Below, in pieces: positions 29,208 through 38,089 of a stretch of 64,000 bases of DNA; position 1 is the stretch's first letter, and every line of letters begins with the position of its first letter. This stretch comes from Pseudomonas sp. IAC-BECa141 (GTDB taxonomy: Bacteria; Pseudomonadota; Gammaproteobacteria; Pseudomonadales; Pseudomonadaceae). Below the pieces are notes generated by a model, which worked only from the letters and a program-made list of their open reading frames with translations, made no database searches and was not told the origin of the DNA. The stretch covers positions 4,278,001-4,342,000 of the forward strand of contig NZ_CP065410.1 in NCBI RefSeq assembly GCF_020544405.1, read 5' to 3'. A program made the translations under genes and the position numbers.

Positions 29208-30014
29208 TTATTCGAGGATTTCCACCGGCATGCCGACTTCAAGCCGGCCGTTGCTGTCGTTGACCAGGTTCTGGCCGAACATCGCGCCGTCGGCCTGGGC
29301 ACGGGTCTTCTGCAGGGTCGCCAGTGGTTCGCGGTCTGCGCTGCGCTCACCGGTCTGCGGATCGATGGTGGTGAGAATGCATCGCGAGCAGGACTTGACC
29401 ACGCGGAACTCGACCTCACCGATACGAATCCGCTTCCAGCCGTCCTCGGCGTAGGCGTCACTGCCTTCGATCACCAGATTCGGCCGGAACCGCAGCATTT
29501 CCAAAGGTCGCCCGACTTCCTGCGACAAGTGTTGCAGCGAGGCCTCGCCAATCAGCAGCAGCGGAAAGCCGTCGGCGAATGCCACTTGATCGTCGTCCTT
29601 GCCATAGCCGGCCTGCGTCGCACGGGCGCGCTCCAGCGGCACTTGCACCAGACGCGTCGGCTTGCCGATGAATTCGCTGACCCAGCGGGCCGCTTCCTCG
29701 CCGGCATCCGGTACGCGCAAGGTATCGCGCCAGATGGTTACGCCACGCAGGTCGTCGTCACCGCCGGGCAAGGCGACATCGATTGCCGAATGCCCCGCCG
29801 CGCTGAGCGTCAGGCCGCCAGTGGCATTCCATAGCGCCGACAGCTGGCTCATTTTCGCTTCGGCACGCTGGGTCAGGAACCGCCCGCTGGCCTCGTCCAC
29901 CAGCATCCAGCGTCGGTCGCCCTCAAGCCCCAGTTTGTCCAGGCCGATCCTTTGCAGGACCTCGCCCTTTGCGGATTTCAACGGGTAACGATAAAGCGCG
30001 CTCAGACGCAGCAT
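29208..30014 (-). CDS. MOSC-domain protein (YcbX/mARC-like)
   Basis: A 268-residue protein with an N-terminal MOSC beta-barrel domain (LSALYRYPLKSAKGEVLQRI, then EGDRRWMLVDEASGRFLTQR) and a C-terminal MOSC domain. The C-terminal domain has the conserved Cys in FRVVKSCSRCILTTIDPQTG, which in relatives ligates molybdenum. Bacterial YcbX reduces N-hydroxylated compounds with a ferredoxin-type partner. The C-terminal 2Fe-2S domain of YcbX is missing here, so a separate partner would be needed. Molybdenum-cofactor genes lie 5-7 kb away. GGGAG precedes the start. The substrate is not known. Confidence 0.85.
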   Translation of the reverse strand: MLRLSALYRYPLKSAKGEVLQRIGLDKLGLEGDRRWMLVDEASGRFLTQRAEAKMSQLSALWNATGGLTLSAAGHSAIDVALPGGDDDLRGVTIWRDTLRVPDAGEEAARWVSEFIGKPTRLVQVPLERARATQAGYGKDDDQVAFADGFPLLLIGEASLQHLSQEVGRPLEMLRFRPNLVIEGSDAYAEDGWKRIRIGEVEFRVVKSCSRCILTTIDPQTGERSADREPLATLQKTRAQADGAMFGQNLVNDSNGRLEVGMPVEILE

Positions 30015-30070
30015 GGCCAGCTCCCTGGTGGGTCAAAAACGCCACCCTATACGAGCTTTGTCAGCGAATC

Positions 30071-30092
30071 AAAGGCTGACGCGGGGTCAGCC
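30071..30092 (-). terminator. Hairpin downstream of cheV
   Basis: GGCTGAC and GTCAGCC form a 7-bp stem around GCGGG just after the cheV stop, with a short CTTTGATT tail on the minus strand. It is a plausible but weak terminator. Confidence 0.5.
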
Positions 30093-30104
30093 TCGAAAGG
30101 TTGA

Positions 30105-31040
30105 TCAGGCCGGTACTTCGTCGAGCATCAGACGCTGGCGCACCACGTCGACCAGTTTGTCCGGCTGGAACTTGGAGAGGAAATTGTCGCAACCGACCTT
30201 CTTCACCATCGAATCGTTGAAACTGCCGGACAGCGAAGTGTGCAGCACCACATACAGGCCACGCAGGCGCGGGTCGTTGCGGATTTCGGTGGTCAGGCGA
30301 TAGCCGTCCATCTCCGGCATTTCGGCGTCGGTGAACACCATCAGCAGTTTGTCGGTCATGTTCACCCCGGTGTCCGCCCAGGCCTTGAGCATGTTCAAGG
30401 CTTTAAGGCCGTCGCTGGCGATGTGCATCTTCACGCCCAACTGGCCGAGGGTGTCGCGCAATTGCGAGAGCGCCACGTTGGAGTCGTCCACCAGCAACAC
30501 TTCGCGGCCACGGGCGCGTTCCAGCACCGGATCGTCCAGTTTGTCGCGAGAAACCTTGGCGTTGTACGGCACGATTTCGGCGAGGACCTTCTCGACGTCG
30601 ATGATTTCCACCAATTGGTCGTCGACCTTGCTGATGGCGGTCAGGTAATGCTGTCGACCGGCACTGGTCGGCGGCGGCAGGATGGCTTCCCAGTTCATGT
30701 TGACGATGCGATCCACGCCACCGACGAGGAACGCCTGCACCGAACGGTTGTATTCGGTGACGATGATCGTGCTGTTCGGGCCCGGCACCAGCGGGCGCAT
30801 GCCGATCGCCTGGGACAGGTCAATCACTGGCAGCGTCTGGCCACGCAGGTTGACCACACCGCAGACAAACGGGTGACGCTGGGGCATCAGGGTCAGCTTC
30901 GGCAGTTGCAGAACCTCCTGAACCTTGAACACGTTGATCGCGAACAATTGGCGTCCGGCCAGTCGAAACATGAGAATTTCCAGGCGATTCTCACCCACCA
31001 GTTGCGTGCGTTGGTCTACCGTGTCGAGAATGCCGGCCAT
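30105..31040 (-). CDS. cheV: CheV, chemotaxis coupling protein with receiver domain
   Basis: A 311-residue protein. The N-terminal CheW-like domain (residues ~15-160) carries FAINVFKVQEVLQLP and VVNLRGQTLPVIDLSQAIG. The C-terminal response-regulator receiver carries VLLVDDSNVALSQL, the phospho-acceptor Asp in VFTDAEMPEMDGY, and VLHTSLS with the conserved Thr/Ser. CheV couples chemoreceptors to CheA and adapts signalling through phosphorylation of its receiver. The start at 31040 (MAGILDTVDQ) has AGGAG upstream and the usual family N-terminus; the frame extends 11 codons further but those are atypical. No other che gene is adjacent. Confidence 0.93.
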   Translation of the reverse strand: MAGILDTVDQRTQLVGENRLEILMFRLAGRQLFAINVFKVQEVLQLPKLTLMPQRHPFVCGVVNLRGQTLPVIDLSQAIGMRPLVPGPNSTIIVTEYNRSVQAFLVGGVDRIVNMNWEAILPPPTSAGRQHYLTAISKVDDQLVEIIDVEKVLAEIVPYNAKVSRDKLDDPVLERARGREVLLVDDSNVALSQLRDTLGQLGVKMHIASDGLKALNMLKAWADTGVNMTDKLLMVFTDAEMPEMDGYRLTTEIRNDPRLRGLYVVLHTSLSGSFNDSMVKKVGCDNFLSKFQPDKLVDVVRQRLMLDEVPA

Positions 31041-31492
31041 CAATGACTCCTGGGCTTGTTCTGATGAATTCACTATTGGGGGTTATCGGCTGAATCTGGC
31101 GGATCTTGATCCCGTCACAAATCACCAACAAAATGCCACGAGCGGGCATTGATGTCACATTAACATCATGCTTTACTGGCCCGGTGAAATCATCTGCTAC
31201 ATTCTCTTCGGCGCGACCTCGGTTTGCGCGACAGGTTCCCGTGCCTAAGGGAATCCCCTAGTAACAATCAGGCCCAACCTGATGTTCGCGATATCCAATA
31301 GCCATTAATGTGACGCCATTCTCATTGCATGAACGGAGTCAGGCTATTGTGTGCGATCGCAGTTCAGTGGAAACACATCCTCTTGAAACCCCAGGTCCGT
31401 GCGGATGCACACCGGGGCGCGGTCTCGCGACGGTTCATGATCGTCGACACACACGGCATTCCCTCATCAGACATGACGTGGTGGAGATAAGC
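31041..31492. other. Intergenic region between cheV and the Hpt-like gene
   Basis: These 452 bases hold no gene I can support. A GTG-initiated frame from 31310 merely extends the Hpt-like gene and has no ribosome site. A small inverted repeat (TGATGT/ACATCA, 31150-31168) lies upstream of cheV and could be an operator. The region is more AT-rich than its flanks and should contain both promoters. Confidence 0.5.
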
Positions 31493-31963
31493 ATGCCGAA
31501 CGACCGTAGTGATTGGGCGCAGCGGTTCCCCGAATTCCTTGTCGAGGCCGAAACGCTCCTGGCCAAGTCTGAAGAATGCCTCAGCCACCTGCAGTTGATC
31601 AGCAATGACAAGGACGCCATCGACTGCATGCTCAGCACCCTCCTGAAGCTTGCGAACAAGGCCGATGCCCTGTCACTGGAGGCGGTGTCCGGATTTTCCC
31701 TGCACCTGCATGGCTTGCTCACCCAGGTACAGGATCACGTGGATTTGCATGCGCAGGCCCTGGAAGCACTGAAAGAGTGCTTCACCCTGATGGCCTGGCA
31801 ACTGGAACTGGTTGACCCACGCACCGGCCAGCTTGCACTGGATGAAAGCGAACAGGCATCGCTCATAGAAGCCTTTGCCTGTCAGGTCGGACAGGCTCAC
31901 TTCCAATTGCCGCTCAATGGCAAGCCGATGTCCCTCGTCACCTGGTCGGAGCACCAGGCGTAA
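31493..31963 (+). CDS. Small helical protein resembling a degenerate Hpt domain
   Basis: A 156-residue, largely helical acidic protein. Residues ~42-75 (DAIDCMLSTLLKLANKADA, then LSLEAVSGFSLHLHGLL) follow the pattern of a histidine-phosphotransfer four-helix bundle, in which the active helix normally reads His-x-x-Lys-Gly. Here the phospho-accepting His and the Gly are absent, although the Lys-like position and the flanking LxLEAV pattern remain. If the reading is right, it is a non-phosphorylatable Hpt-like adaptor, possibly acting on the nearby CheV or the two-component pair. GGAG lies just upstream of the ATG at 31493. I do not recognise the family, and the Hpt comparison is tentative. Confidence 0.6.
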   Translation: MPNDRSDWAQRFPEFLVEAETLLAKSEECLSHLQLISNDKDAIDCMLSTLLKLANKADALSLEAVSGFSLHLHGLLTQVQDHVDLHAQALEALKECFTLMAWQLELVDPRTGQLALDESEQASLIEAFACQVGQAHFQLPLNGKPMSLVTWSEHQA

Positions 31964-32369
31964 CGAGATACACCATGGGTTGTTCAGGCCCGTCAGTTCT
32001 CGCAGTCGTATGTCGCAATTGAATAGTTCATACCTGCCCGCGACCTCTTCCAATAAATAATTACGAGCGATGAATGCGGACTATCCTCTACGGATGTCAG
32101 GGTTTTCCTGTGTAAAAGAAAACTTGCGGTTGCATCGCTAATTATCGAGTCAGGTACTTCAACTTTTCCATAATGGAACCGTCGTCCAACATGGCCTGTT
32201 TCCTGACTCTTTGGACATATAGGGCAAACGCGACCAACGGTATGTTAAGTGGTATTATGCCGCCCGTTAGTTGTTTCAGTTAATGGCAATGTGACTTCAA
32301 TGATCGGTCTCCAGCGAAATTGGCGCTCAATTATCGATCACTGAACCGTCTTTGAAATCAACAACCTGA
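31964..32369. other. AT-rich intergenic region before the NarL-type sensor kinase
   Basis: These 406 bases are clearly AT-richer than the surrounding coding DNA. I see no open frame with a ribosome site, no hairpin with a T tract, and no recognisable small RNA. It presumably contains the promoter of the kinase gene. Confidence 0.5.
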
Positions 32370-33341
32370 ATGACAGTTTTCCAGACAGAGACCGCCAGCC
32401 CTTCTGACCGGTCTGCCCGCAGCGAACATCCATTGGCTCCATCCGCTATGTACGCCAGCCTCAAGTCAATCACCACATGGCCTCCCTCCCGAGAAAATGC
32501 CCGCAGGTTCACACTCCTGTTGTGCACGGCTTCGGCCTTGGGCAGCCTGTTGTGCTATGGCTTCTCTGCGCCGTTGCCGCTCGGCCTGCTGCTGATCAAC
32601 GTGGCGGCTGCCGGCTGTGTCTGGACCCAACATCGTCTGTCGCGCAAATCCATCAAGTTCCAGCCTCAGGAACTGGCCGACCGTTTGCTGGAAGTCCAGG
32701 AAAACGAGCGCCATCGCCTGAGTCGTGAACTGCATGACGATATCGGCCAGCTGCTGACCGCCGCCAAGCTGCAAAGCGAATGGCTCAAGCGCCGCCTGCC
32801 CGCAGATATGCAGGAACACTGCTCGGCCCTTTGCGAGACCCTGGAAGAAACCCTCAACAAGGTTCGCGACGTCTCGGCCATTCTCAATCCGCGGCAGTTG
32901 ACCAGCCTTGGCCTGGAAGCAAGCCTGCGGGCGCATTTGCTCAAGGTATTGGCCAATACTTCGGTGCACTGGAGTCTTGATTGCCAGCAGCGCCTGAATG
33001 GAATCCCCGAAGAAATGGCGGTCGCTGCCTTTCGCATCACTCAGGAAGCGGTCACCAACATCCTTCGCCATGCACAGGCCAAAAACCTGTTGATCCGCAT
33101 ACAACGCCTGCCGCAGGGCCTGACCCTGCTGATCAGCGATGATGGCCTGGGCTTTTCCCCGGCAGCGAATCCGGGGCGCGAAGGACAACGGGGCATGGCC
33201 GGAATGGCCGAACGGATCGAACAACTGGGCGGCACACTGAGCGTGACCAGCGAGCCGGGCAAAGGTACTCAAATCGAAGCACTATTCCCCTGGGCGCCCC
33301 GTGCACTCGAGCGGGCCAGTACGAATAAGGTTATGCGTTGA
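32370..33341 (+). CDS. NarL-type (HisKA_3) sensor histidine kinase
   Basis: A 323-residue sensor kinase. Residues ~45-85 form two hydrophobic membrane helices (FTLLLCTASALGSLLCYG and PLGLLLINVAAAGCVW) with hardly any periplasmic loop. The HisKA_3 dimerisation helix follows with the phospho-accepting His in ERHRLSRELHDDIGQLL (~119). The HATPase domain has AFRITQEAVTNILRHA, LLISDDGLGF and GMAGMAERIEQLGG. The lack of a sensor domain suggests it senses the membrane or an internal signal. No good ribosome site is visible at 32370; a start at Met27 (32448) is equally possible. It overlaps the downstream regulator by four bases, making a two-component operon. The signal is unknown. Confidence 0.85.
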   Translation: MTVFQTETASPSDRSARSEHPLAPSAMYASLKSITTWPPSRENARRFTLLLCTASALGSLLCYGFSAPLPLGLLLINVAAAGCVWTQHRLSRKSIKFQPQELADRLLEVQENERHRLSRELHDDIGQLLTAAKLQSEWLKRRLPADMQEHCSALCETLEETLNKVRDVSAILNPRQLTSLGLEASLRAHLLKVLANTSVHWSLDCQQRLNGIPEEMAVAAFRITQEAVTNILRHAQAKNLLIRIQRLPQGLTLLISDDGLGFSPAANPGREGQRGMAGMAERIEQLGGTLSVTSEPGKGTQIEALFPWAPRALERASTNKVMR

Positions 33342-33997
33342 CTTGTAACTTACTTCTGGTGGATGACCACTCGCTGATCAGGGCCGGCGTACGCGCCCTG
33401 GTGCTGGATATTCCCGGTTATGCGGTGATCGGCGAGGCCAATGACGGCTCGCAGCTGCTCGAGATGGTCGAGCAGCTGTCTCCCGATATCGTATTGCTGG
33501 ACATTTCCATGAAGGAAACCGGCGGACTGGAAGCCCTCCAGCGGCTCAGACGCGTACGCCCGCACGCCAAAGTGCTGATCCTCTCGATGCACACCGACCC
33601 CGCGCTGATCATGCAGGCGCTGGAGTCCGGCGCTCACGGCTACCTGCTCAAGGACACCACGGCCACCGAGCTCGAACATGCACTGGAAGCACTGCGCAAC
33701 AACGAGCGCTACTTGAGCCCAGCCATCGCCCACACCGTGATCAATCAGGCGCTGACACGCAACCTCAAGCAGCAACCGGAAGTCACCGAGTCGCACAACC
33801 TGACAGCACGCCAACTGGAAATCCTGCGTCTGATCGTACGCGGCAAGTCCACACGGGAAATCGCCAATGGTCTGGGCTTGAGCATCAAGACGGTCGAAAC
33901 TCACCGCTCGCAGATCATGAAACGCCTGCAGATCTACGATGTGGCGGGCCTGGTGCTGTTTGCCGTGCGGGAACAGATCATCAGTCTGGACGACTGA
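33338..33997 (+). CDS. LuxR/NarL-family response regulator
   Basis: A 219-residue regulator. The N-terminal receiver has LLLVDDHSLIRAG, the phospho-acceptor Asp in VLLDISMKETGG, and LILSMH. The C-terminal LuxR-type helix-turn-helix is LTARQLEILRLIVRGKSTREIA followed by LGLSIKTVETHRSQIMKRL. It pairs with the kinase just upstream. The only in-frame start is TTG at 33338, whose TTGA overlaps the kinase stop, with AAGG about 8 bases before it, so initiation is probably by translational coupling. Its 3' end overlaps the convergent lipid-kinase gene by 17 bases. Target genes are unknown. Confidence 0.88.
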   Translation: MTCNLLLVDDHSLIRAGVRALVLDIPGYAVIGEANDGSQLLEMVEQLSPDIVLLDISMKETGGLEALQRLRRVRPHAKVLILSMHTDPALIMQALESGAHGYLLKDTTATELEHALEALRNNERYLSPAIAHTVINQALTRNLKQQPEVTESHNLTARQLEILRLIVRGKSTREIANGLGLSIKTVETHRSQIMKRLQIYDVAGLVLFAVREQIISLDD

Positions 33998-34898
33998 GCC
34001 GGGTCGTTGCGCTCAACAGCGGCGAGTCCTTGGGCAAATGCACACGCAAGGCTGCGGGGCGCGCCGCAAACCGCAGACTGTCGCCCTCCAGTGGCTCACC
34101 GTCGAGATTGATGCAAAGCCCTTCGGCAACCTTGATTTCAACCCACGGCAAACGGGTGCGCACGAACATGTTGTCGATGCCGAACCCGTCGCTGAGCAGA
34201 TTTTTCAGCGTACCGACCAATTCCTGCGGCGCCGGCAGAATGCTGATATCCAGAAGACCGTCATCCACCAGCGCTTCCGGGCACAACACATGCCCGCCAC
34301 CGGCCTGGCGACCATTGCCGATCCCCAGCGCCAGCAGCTCGCCACGCCAATGAAAATCCGGTCCCTGCAACTCGCCGTAGGCGGCATGCAGTTCACTGAA
34401 CCGCGATAAACCGGTAAACAGGTAAGCCGCGCCGCCCAGCACTTTTTTCAGATCTTCCGACGTGTTGGCCGTCACCTGACTGCCGAACCCGCCGGTGGCC
34501 ATGTTCAGGAATATCTGCCCGCCGACTTCACCCAGATCGATGTCATGGGCGTGCGCCTCAAGCAATTCGAGCGCTTCGGCCGGTTCCAGGGGTATAGCGG
34601 CCGCACGGGAAAAATCATTGGCGGTTCCCAGCGGCAACAGCACCAGACTGGCCTTGCCTGGCTGCGCCGCCAGCGCTTCGGCGATATCACGCAGGGTGCC
34701 ATCTCCACCACCGGCGATGATCTGACGGTATCCCGCCGCCAACGCCTCTTCCACCAGACGCTGGGCATCGCCGGCCTCCCAGGTCAGGCGCACGGCCAGT
34801 TCCCAGCCCTGTTTACGCTTGTTCTCGACAGCGGCACGAACCGCCTCGTTGAGTGCCTGCTTGCCATGCAGAATCAACAATGCCTTGCGTTCACTCAT
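33981..34898 (-). CDS. yegS: YegS-like lipid (diacylglycerol-type) kinase
   Basis: A 305-residue kinase of the diacylglycerol/YegS family. The nucleotide-binding motif GGGDGTLRDIAEAL lies near residue 65, then LPLGTANDFSRA, and a C-terminal domain with DGLLDISILP. YegS phosphorylates phosphatidylglycerol in vitro; the native substrate is unclear. The ATG at 34898 (MSERKALLILHGK) has GGGAG at good spacing and matches family N-termini, so the 16-codon upstream extension is rejected. Its 3' end overlaps the end of the response-regulator gene, an unusual tail-to-tail overlap. Confidence 0.88.
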   Translation of the reverse strand: MSERKALLILHGKQALNEAVRAAVENKRKQGWELAVRLTWEAGDAQRLVEEALAAGYRQIIAGGGDGTLRDIAEALAAQPGKASLVLLPLGTANDFSRAAAIPLEPAEALELLEAHAHDIDLGEVGGQIFLNMATGGFGSQVTANTSEDLKKVLGGAAYLFTGLSRFSELHAAYGELQGPDFHWRGELLALGIGNGRQAGGGHVLCPEALVDDGLLDISILPAPQELVGTLKNLLSDGFGIDNMFVRTRLPWVEIKVAEGLCINLDGEPLEGDSLRFAARPAALRVHLPKDSPLLSATTRLSRPD

Positions 34899-35212
34899 TA
34901 CGGTCACTCCCGGAATTGAATCAGTACCGGACATCTTGACCCTCAACGCGGGTAAAAAAGTCGCACACCTTCCAATTAATTCCTGACGCTCGTCCTGCCC
35001 GTCCTACATATCGGTAATTTTTCGTACAGAACGTAAGGAATCGGCTCAATTGACCCGGCCAGGTCATTGGTACAACGTGTGTCGGCGTTAGAGATCTTCA
35101 ATTCAATTACACAAGGATGTGCATGTAATGAGTGGATACAGTTTCAGGATTTTCGATTTCTTGCATTCCGGCATTTGCCAACAGCCCTCAATGGCCACAG
35201 GTGGACATTTCC
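34899..35212. other. Intergenic region between yegS and the coiled-coil protein
   Basis: These 314 bases contain no well-supported gene. A 32-codon frame at 35128-35226 has AAGGA upstream and overlaps the next start, so it may be a leader peptide. Otherwise only promoters are expected. Confidence 0.4.
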
Positions 35213-35521
35213 ATGCAAAGCCATGAAGCAAGACTATCCGTGAGTCCGGTTGCCTCTCTCTCCGAAAGTCGCGCCAGTCTCAAAGACGAATTCAAATGCA
35301 GCGCCAGAAATGCTGGAGAAAGCGATATGGAGCCGCGTGTCACCGAGCTGGAAACTCACCTGAAGTACATTCGACGCGATATGGACGAAGTCAGGGGAGA
35401 CGTCAAAGCCATCAAACATCGCCTGGCCTACTCGGCAGGCGCGACAACGATGGTGCTCGGACTGTTGGGCTGGATTGCCAACAGCCGGTTCGATCAACTG
35501 CTTACACTGCTCAGCCGTTGA
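35213..35521 (+). CDS. Small coiled-coil protein with C-terminal membrane helix
   Basis: A 102-residue protein in its longer form. Residues ~39-75 (EPRVTELETHLKYIRRDMDEVRGDVKAIKHRL, described here in two parts: a charged heptad-like stretch, then a basic turn) should form a coiled coil. The C-terminal AGATTMVLGLLGWIANS is a membrane helix, so it is probably a tail-anchored inner-membrane protein. Two starts are plausible: ATG 35213, preceded by AGGTGG, and ATG 35327, preceded by GGAG, which would leave 64 residues. The second retains all the structured part. The N-terminal extension is Ser-rich and looks disordered. The family and function are not recognised. A strong terminator follows. Confidence 0.6.
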   Translation: MQSHEARLSVSPVASLSESRASLKDEFKCSARNAGESDMEPRVTELETHLKYIRRDMDEVRGDVKAIKHRLAYSAGATTMVLGLLGWIANSRFDQLLTLLSR

Positions 35522-35527
35522 TCAGTT

Positions 35528-35565
35528 GAAAGGCAGGCACCGTTAAGCGACAGTGCCTGCCTTTC
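35528..35565. terminator. Bidirectional terminator before moeA's 3' end
   Basis: GAAAGGCAGGCAC pairs perfectly over 13 bp with GTGCCTGCCTTTC around a 12-base loop. It lies between the stop of the coiled-coil gene and the stop of moeA, with short T/A runs at the stem ends. Confidence 0.8.
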
Positions 35566-35577
35566 ATATGCCTGCAA

Positions 35578-36804
35578 TCAACCAAGAAGTTCGCTGAGTG
35601 GAATGAACGGCACCTGGTCTCCCTTGGCCAGGACTCGCCCTTCCTGCACTTCCACCAACCCCTCGGCCCAGGCAGCGCTGCGCAGGACGCCCGAGCTCTG
35701 GTTACGGTAGATAATCGCTTGCCCCTGCTCCAGACGTCCGCGCAGAAATTCACGGCGGTTACCGGCCTGGGGCCAGGCAAAGCCTGCGGTCACTGAAAAC
35801 TTCAGCGGTTCGACATCCTGCACGCCCTGGCGACGCAACAGATAAGGTCGGGTCAACAAGGCAAAAGTCACCAGTGTCGAAGCAGGATTTCCCGGCAATC
35901 CAATCACAGGGACACCACGAAAATGCCCGACCGTCAGCGGTTTGCCAGGTTTGATTGCCAGCTTCCAGAGCGTCAGCTCGCCCTCTTCCCTCAAGGCGAT
36001 TCCAAGGAAATCAGCTTCCCCGACAGATACACCCCCGGTTGAAAGAATCAGATCTACATCCTGAAGCGCTCCAAGTCGCGCGCGGGTGGTAGGCAGGTCA
36101 TCAGGCAGAATACCGGCATCCACCACTTCACATCCCAAGCGCTGCAGCCAGCTGCACAACAACACCCGGTTACTGTTGTAGATCTGCCCCGGCCCCAATG
36201 CCGTGCCCGGCTCGACCAACTCATCACCCGTGGACAGTACCGCCACACGAACCCGGCGGACTACCTCAAGTCCTGAACAACCCAGCGATGCAGCCAACCC
36301 CTGCTCGATCGGACCGAGCCGGGTTCCGGCGGGCAATACCAACTCACCGACCGTCGTTTCCTGGCCTTGTGGACGAATGTTCTGCCCGGCCACCATCGCC
36401 TCGGTAAAACTCACGCGTTCATCGGCATGAATCTCGGTGTTTTCCTGCATCTCGACACAGTCCGCACCGGCAGGCACCGGCGCGCCGGTAAAGATTCGGG
36501 CGCAAGTGCCCGGTTTCAAAGGCTCTGGCGCCTGTCCGGCGAAAATCTTCTGACTGACCGGCAACGGCTCGCCGGTCCAGTCAGCCAGATTCAAGGCATA
36601 ACCGTCCATGGCGCTGTTCGGCCACGGCGGCAGATCCAGTGTCGAAATCAGATCCTGCGCCAGCACCCGCCCCTGAACCTGAGCCAGTGGCAAAAACTCG
36701 TATTCGACAATCCGCGAGCTCTCGGCCATTTCCAGCAACCGCGCGAATGCCTCTTCAACCGGCATCAGGCTGCCGGTCTTGCCCGGCTTACCCACGGGAT
36801 TCAC
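35578..36804 (-). CDS. moeA: MoeA, molybdopterin molybdenumtransferase
   Basis: A 408-residue MoeA. The N-terminal domain has LPPWPNSAMDGYALN and TGAPVPAGADCVEMQE. The central MPT-binding domain has VLSTGDELVEPG, DLILSTGGVSVGEAD and VIGLPGNPAST, and a C-terminal beta domain closes the protein. It inserts molybdate into adenylylated molybdopterin made by MogA/MoaB-type proteins. The GTG start at 36804 overlaps the end of moaB by 17 bases; an ATG 13 codons downstream (36765) is an alternative. It follows moaB in a two-gene operon. Confidence 0.95.
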   Translation of the reverse strand: MNPVGKPGKTGSLMPVEEAFARLLEMAESSRIVEYEFLPLAQVQGRVLAQDLISTLDLPPWPNSAMDGYALNLADWTGEPLPVSQKIFAGQAPEPLKPGTCARIFTGAPVPAGADCVEMQENTEIHADERVSFTEAMVAGQNIRPQGQETTVGELVLPAGTRLGPIEQGLAASLGCSGLEVVRRVRVAVLSTGDELVEPGTALGPGQIYNSNRVLLCSWLQRLGCEVVDAGILPDDLPTTRARLGALQDVDLILSTGGVSVGEADFLGIALREEGELTLWKLAIKPGKPLTVGHFRGVPVIGLPGNPASTLVTFALLTRPYLLRRQGVQDVEPLKFSVTAGFAWPQAGNRREFLRGRLEQGQAIIYRNQSSGVLRSAAWAEGLVEVQEGRVLAKGDQVPFIPLSELLG

Positions 36805-37327
36805 AAGGCGCCGCCTGTTTCAAATGAGTGACGAAATTGCATGGGCGGTGGCGTGAGTCCAGTTGCTCGGCGAGGATGCCATCCCAACCGGTGCGCACTG
36901 CGTTGGTCGAGCCAGGCAGGCAGCACACCAGCGTGCCATTGGCCAGTCCCGCCAAAGCCCGGGATTGCACGGTGGAGGTACCGATATCCGCCACCGAGAT
37001 CTGACGAAACAGCTCACCAAAACCATCGACCTGCTTGTCCAGCAGGCAAGCTACCGCTTCGGGGGTGCTGTCACGGCCGGTAAAACCGGTTCCGCCGGTA
37101 ATCAGCACTACTTGCACGACGTCTTCGGCAATCCAGTGCGCGACTTGCGCACGGATCTTGTAAAGGTCATCTTTGAGCAGCACCCGCTGCGCCAGATGGT
37201 GGCCTGCGGCCGTCAGACGGTCGACAAAAACCTGACCGGAAGTATCGGTTTCCAGAGTTCGGGTGTCGCTGACCGTCAGTACCGCGATATTGAGCGGTAC
37301 GAAAGGTACATCAGCCTTGGCTTTCAT
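36788..37327 (-). CDS. moaB: MoaB, molybdopterin adenylyltransferase-type protein
   Basis: A 179-residue MoaB/Mog-family protein with NIAVLTVSDTRTLETDTSG near the N-terminus and the MPT-binding signature VVLITGGTGFTGRDSTPEAV at ~90-110. In bacteria with this arrangement MoaB/MogA adenylylates molybdopterin before MoeA loads the metal. It overlaps moeA and is divergent from mobA 81 bases away, giving a compact late-step molybdenum-cofactor locus. Confidence 0.94.
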   Translation of the reverse strand: MKAKADVPFVPLNIAVLTVSDTRTLETDTSGQVFVDRLTAAGHHLAQRVLLKDDLYKIRAQVAHWIAEDVVQVVLITGGTGFTGRDSTPEAVACLLDKQVDGFGELFRQISVADIGTSTVQSRALAGLANGTLVCCLPGSTNAVRTGWDGILAEQLDSRHRPCNFVTHLKQAAPCESRG

Positions 37328-37408
37328 AGGCTCGTCCAGTTGTAGGAGAAACAGCCCGGTGTTATATCACAGCGCCCCCTTTTTTCGCCGCCCCTGCAGA
37401 GAGCTGCC

Positions 37409-38011
37409 ATGACCTCGAACACGCCATTGTCACCTTGTTCCATCCTGTTGCTGGCAGGTGGGCGCGGTCAGCGAATGGGCGGCCAGGACAAGGGACTTGT
37501 GGAATGGCACGGTGAACCGCTGATCGCACATCTGCAGCGCAAGGTTCGCCCGCTGACAGATGATCTGATCATTTCCTGCAACCGCAATCATGAACGCTAT
37601 GCGCCATTCGCTGACCAATTGGTGAGCGATGACGAGGAAGACTTTCCTGGTCCCCTGGCTGGCATTCGCGCCGGCTTGAAAGCCGCGCGCCATACTCACC
37701 TGCTGGTACTGCCCTGCGATGTTCCGCGAATCGATCTTGCGCTGCTGCACAGCATGCGCGAGGCGGCCAGTCTGAATTCTGAAAAACCTTTAATGTTGCG
37801 ACATGACGATCACTGGGAACCGCTGCTTTGCGTGATCCCGGTGGCGCTCCTGCCCGCTTTCGAAAACGCCTGGAACGCAGGAGAACGCAGCCCCGGCCGG
37901 GTGATGCGCACACTTGATGCCCAGGCCCTGGTTTGCCCTGACAACGATCCACGCCTGGCCAATCTCAACACCCCTGAACTGTTGAGTTCGCACAACACTG
38001 TGTCAGACTGA
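37409..38011 (+). CDS. mobA: MobA, molybdenum cofactor guanylyltransferase
   Basis: A 200-residue nucleotidyltransferase with the MobA signature [20 protein letters not shown] at residues ~13-31, [19 protein letters not shown], and LPCDVPRID. It links GMP to Mo-molybdopterin to make the bis-MGD cofactor of DMSO-reductase-family enzymes such as nitrate reductases and formate dehydrogenases. It is divergent from moaB-moeA, so the short gap probably carries both promoters. Confidence 0.94.
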   Translation: MTSNTPLSPCSILLLAGGRGQRMGGQDKGLVEWHGEPLIAHLQRKVRPLTDDLIISCNRNHERYAPFADQLVSDDEEDFPGPLAGIRAGLKAARHTHLLVLPCDVPRIDLALLHSMREAASLNSEKPLMLRHDDHWEPLLCVIPVALLPAFENAWNAGERSPGRVMRTLDAQALVCPDNDPRLANLNTPELLSSHNTVSD

Positions 38012-38089
38012 CAGCATTCAAGGAACTTGCACGCCTTGTATACGTCTCAAGCTCAGTAACCAAAAGAATTTCCCTACGGAGACACACTC

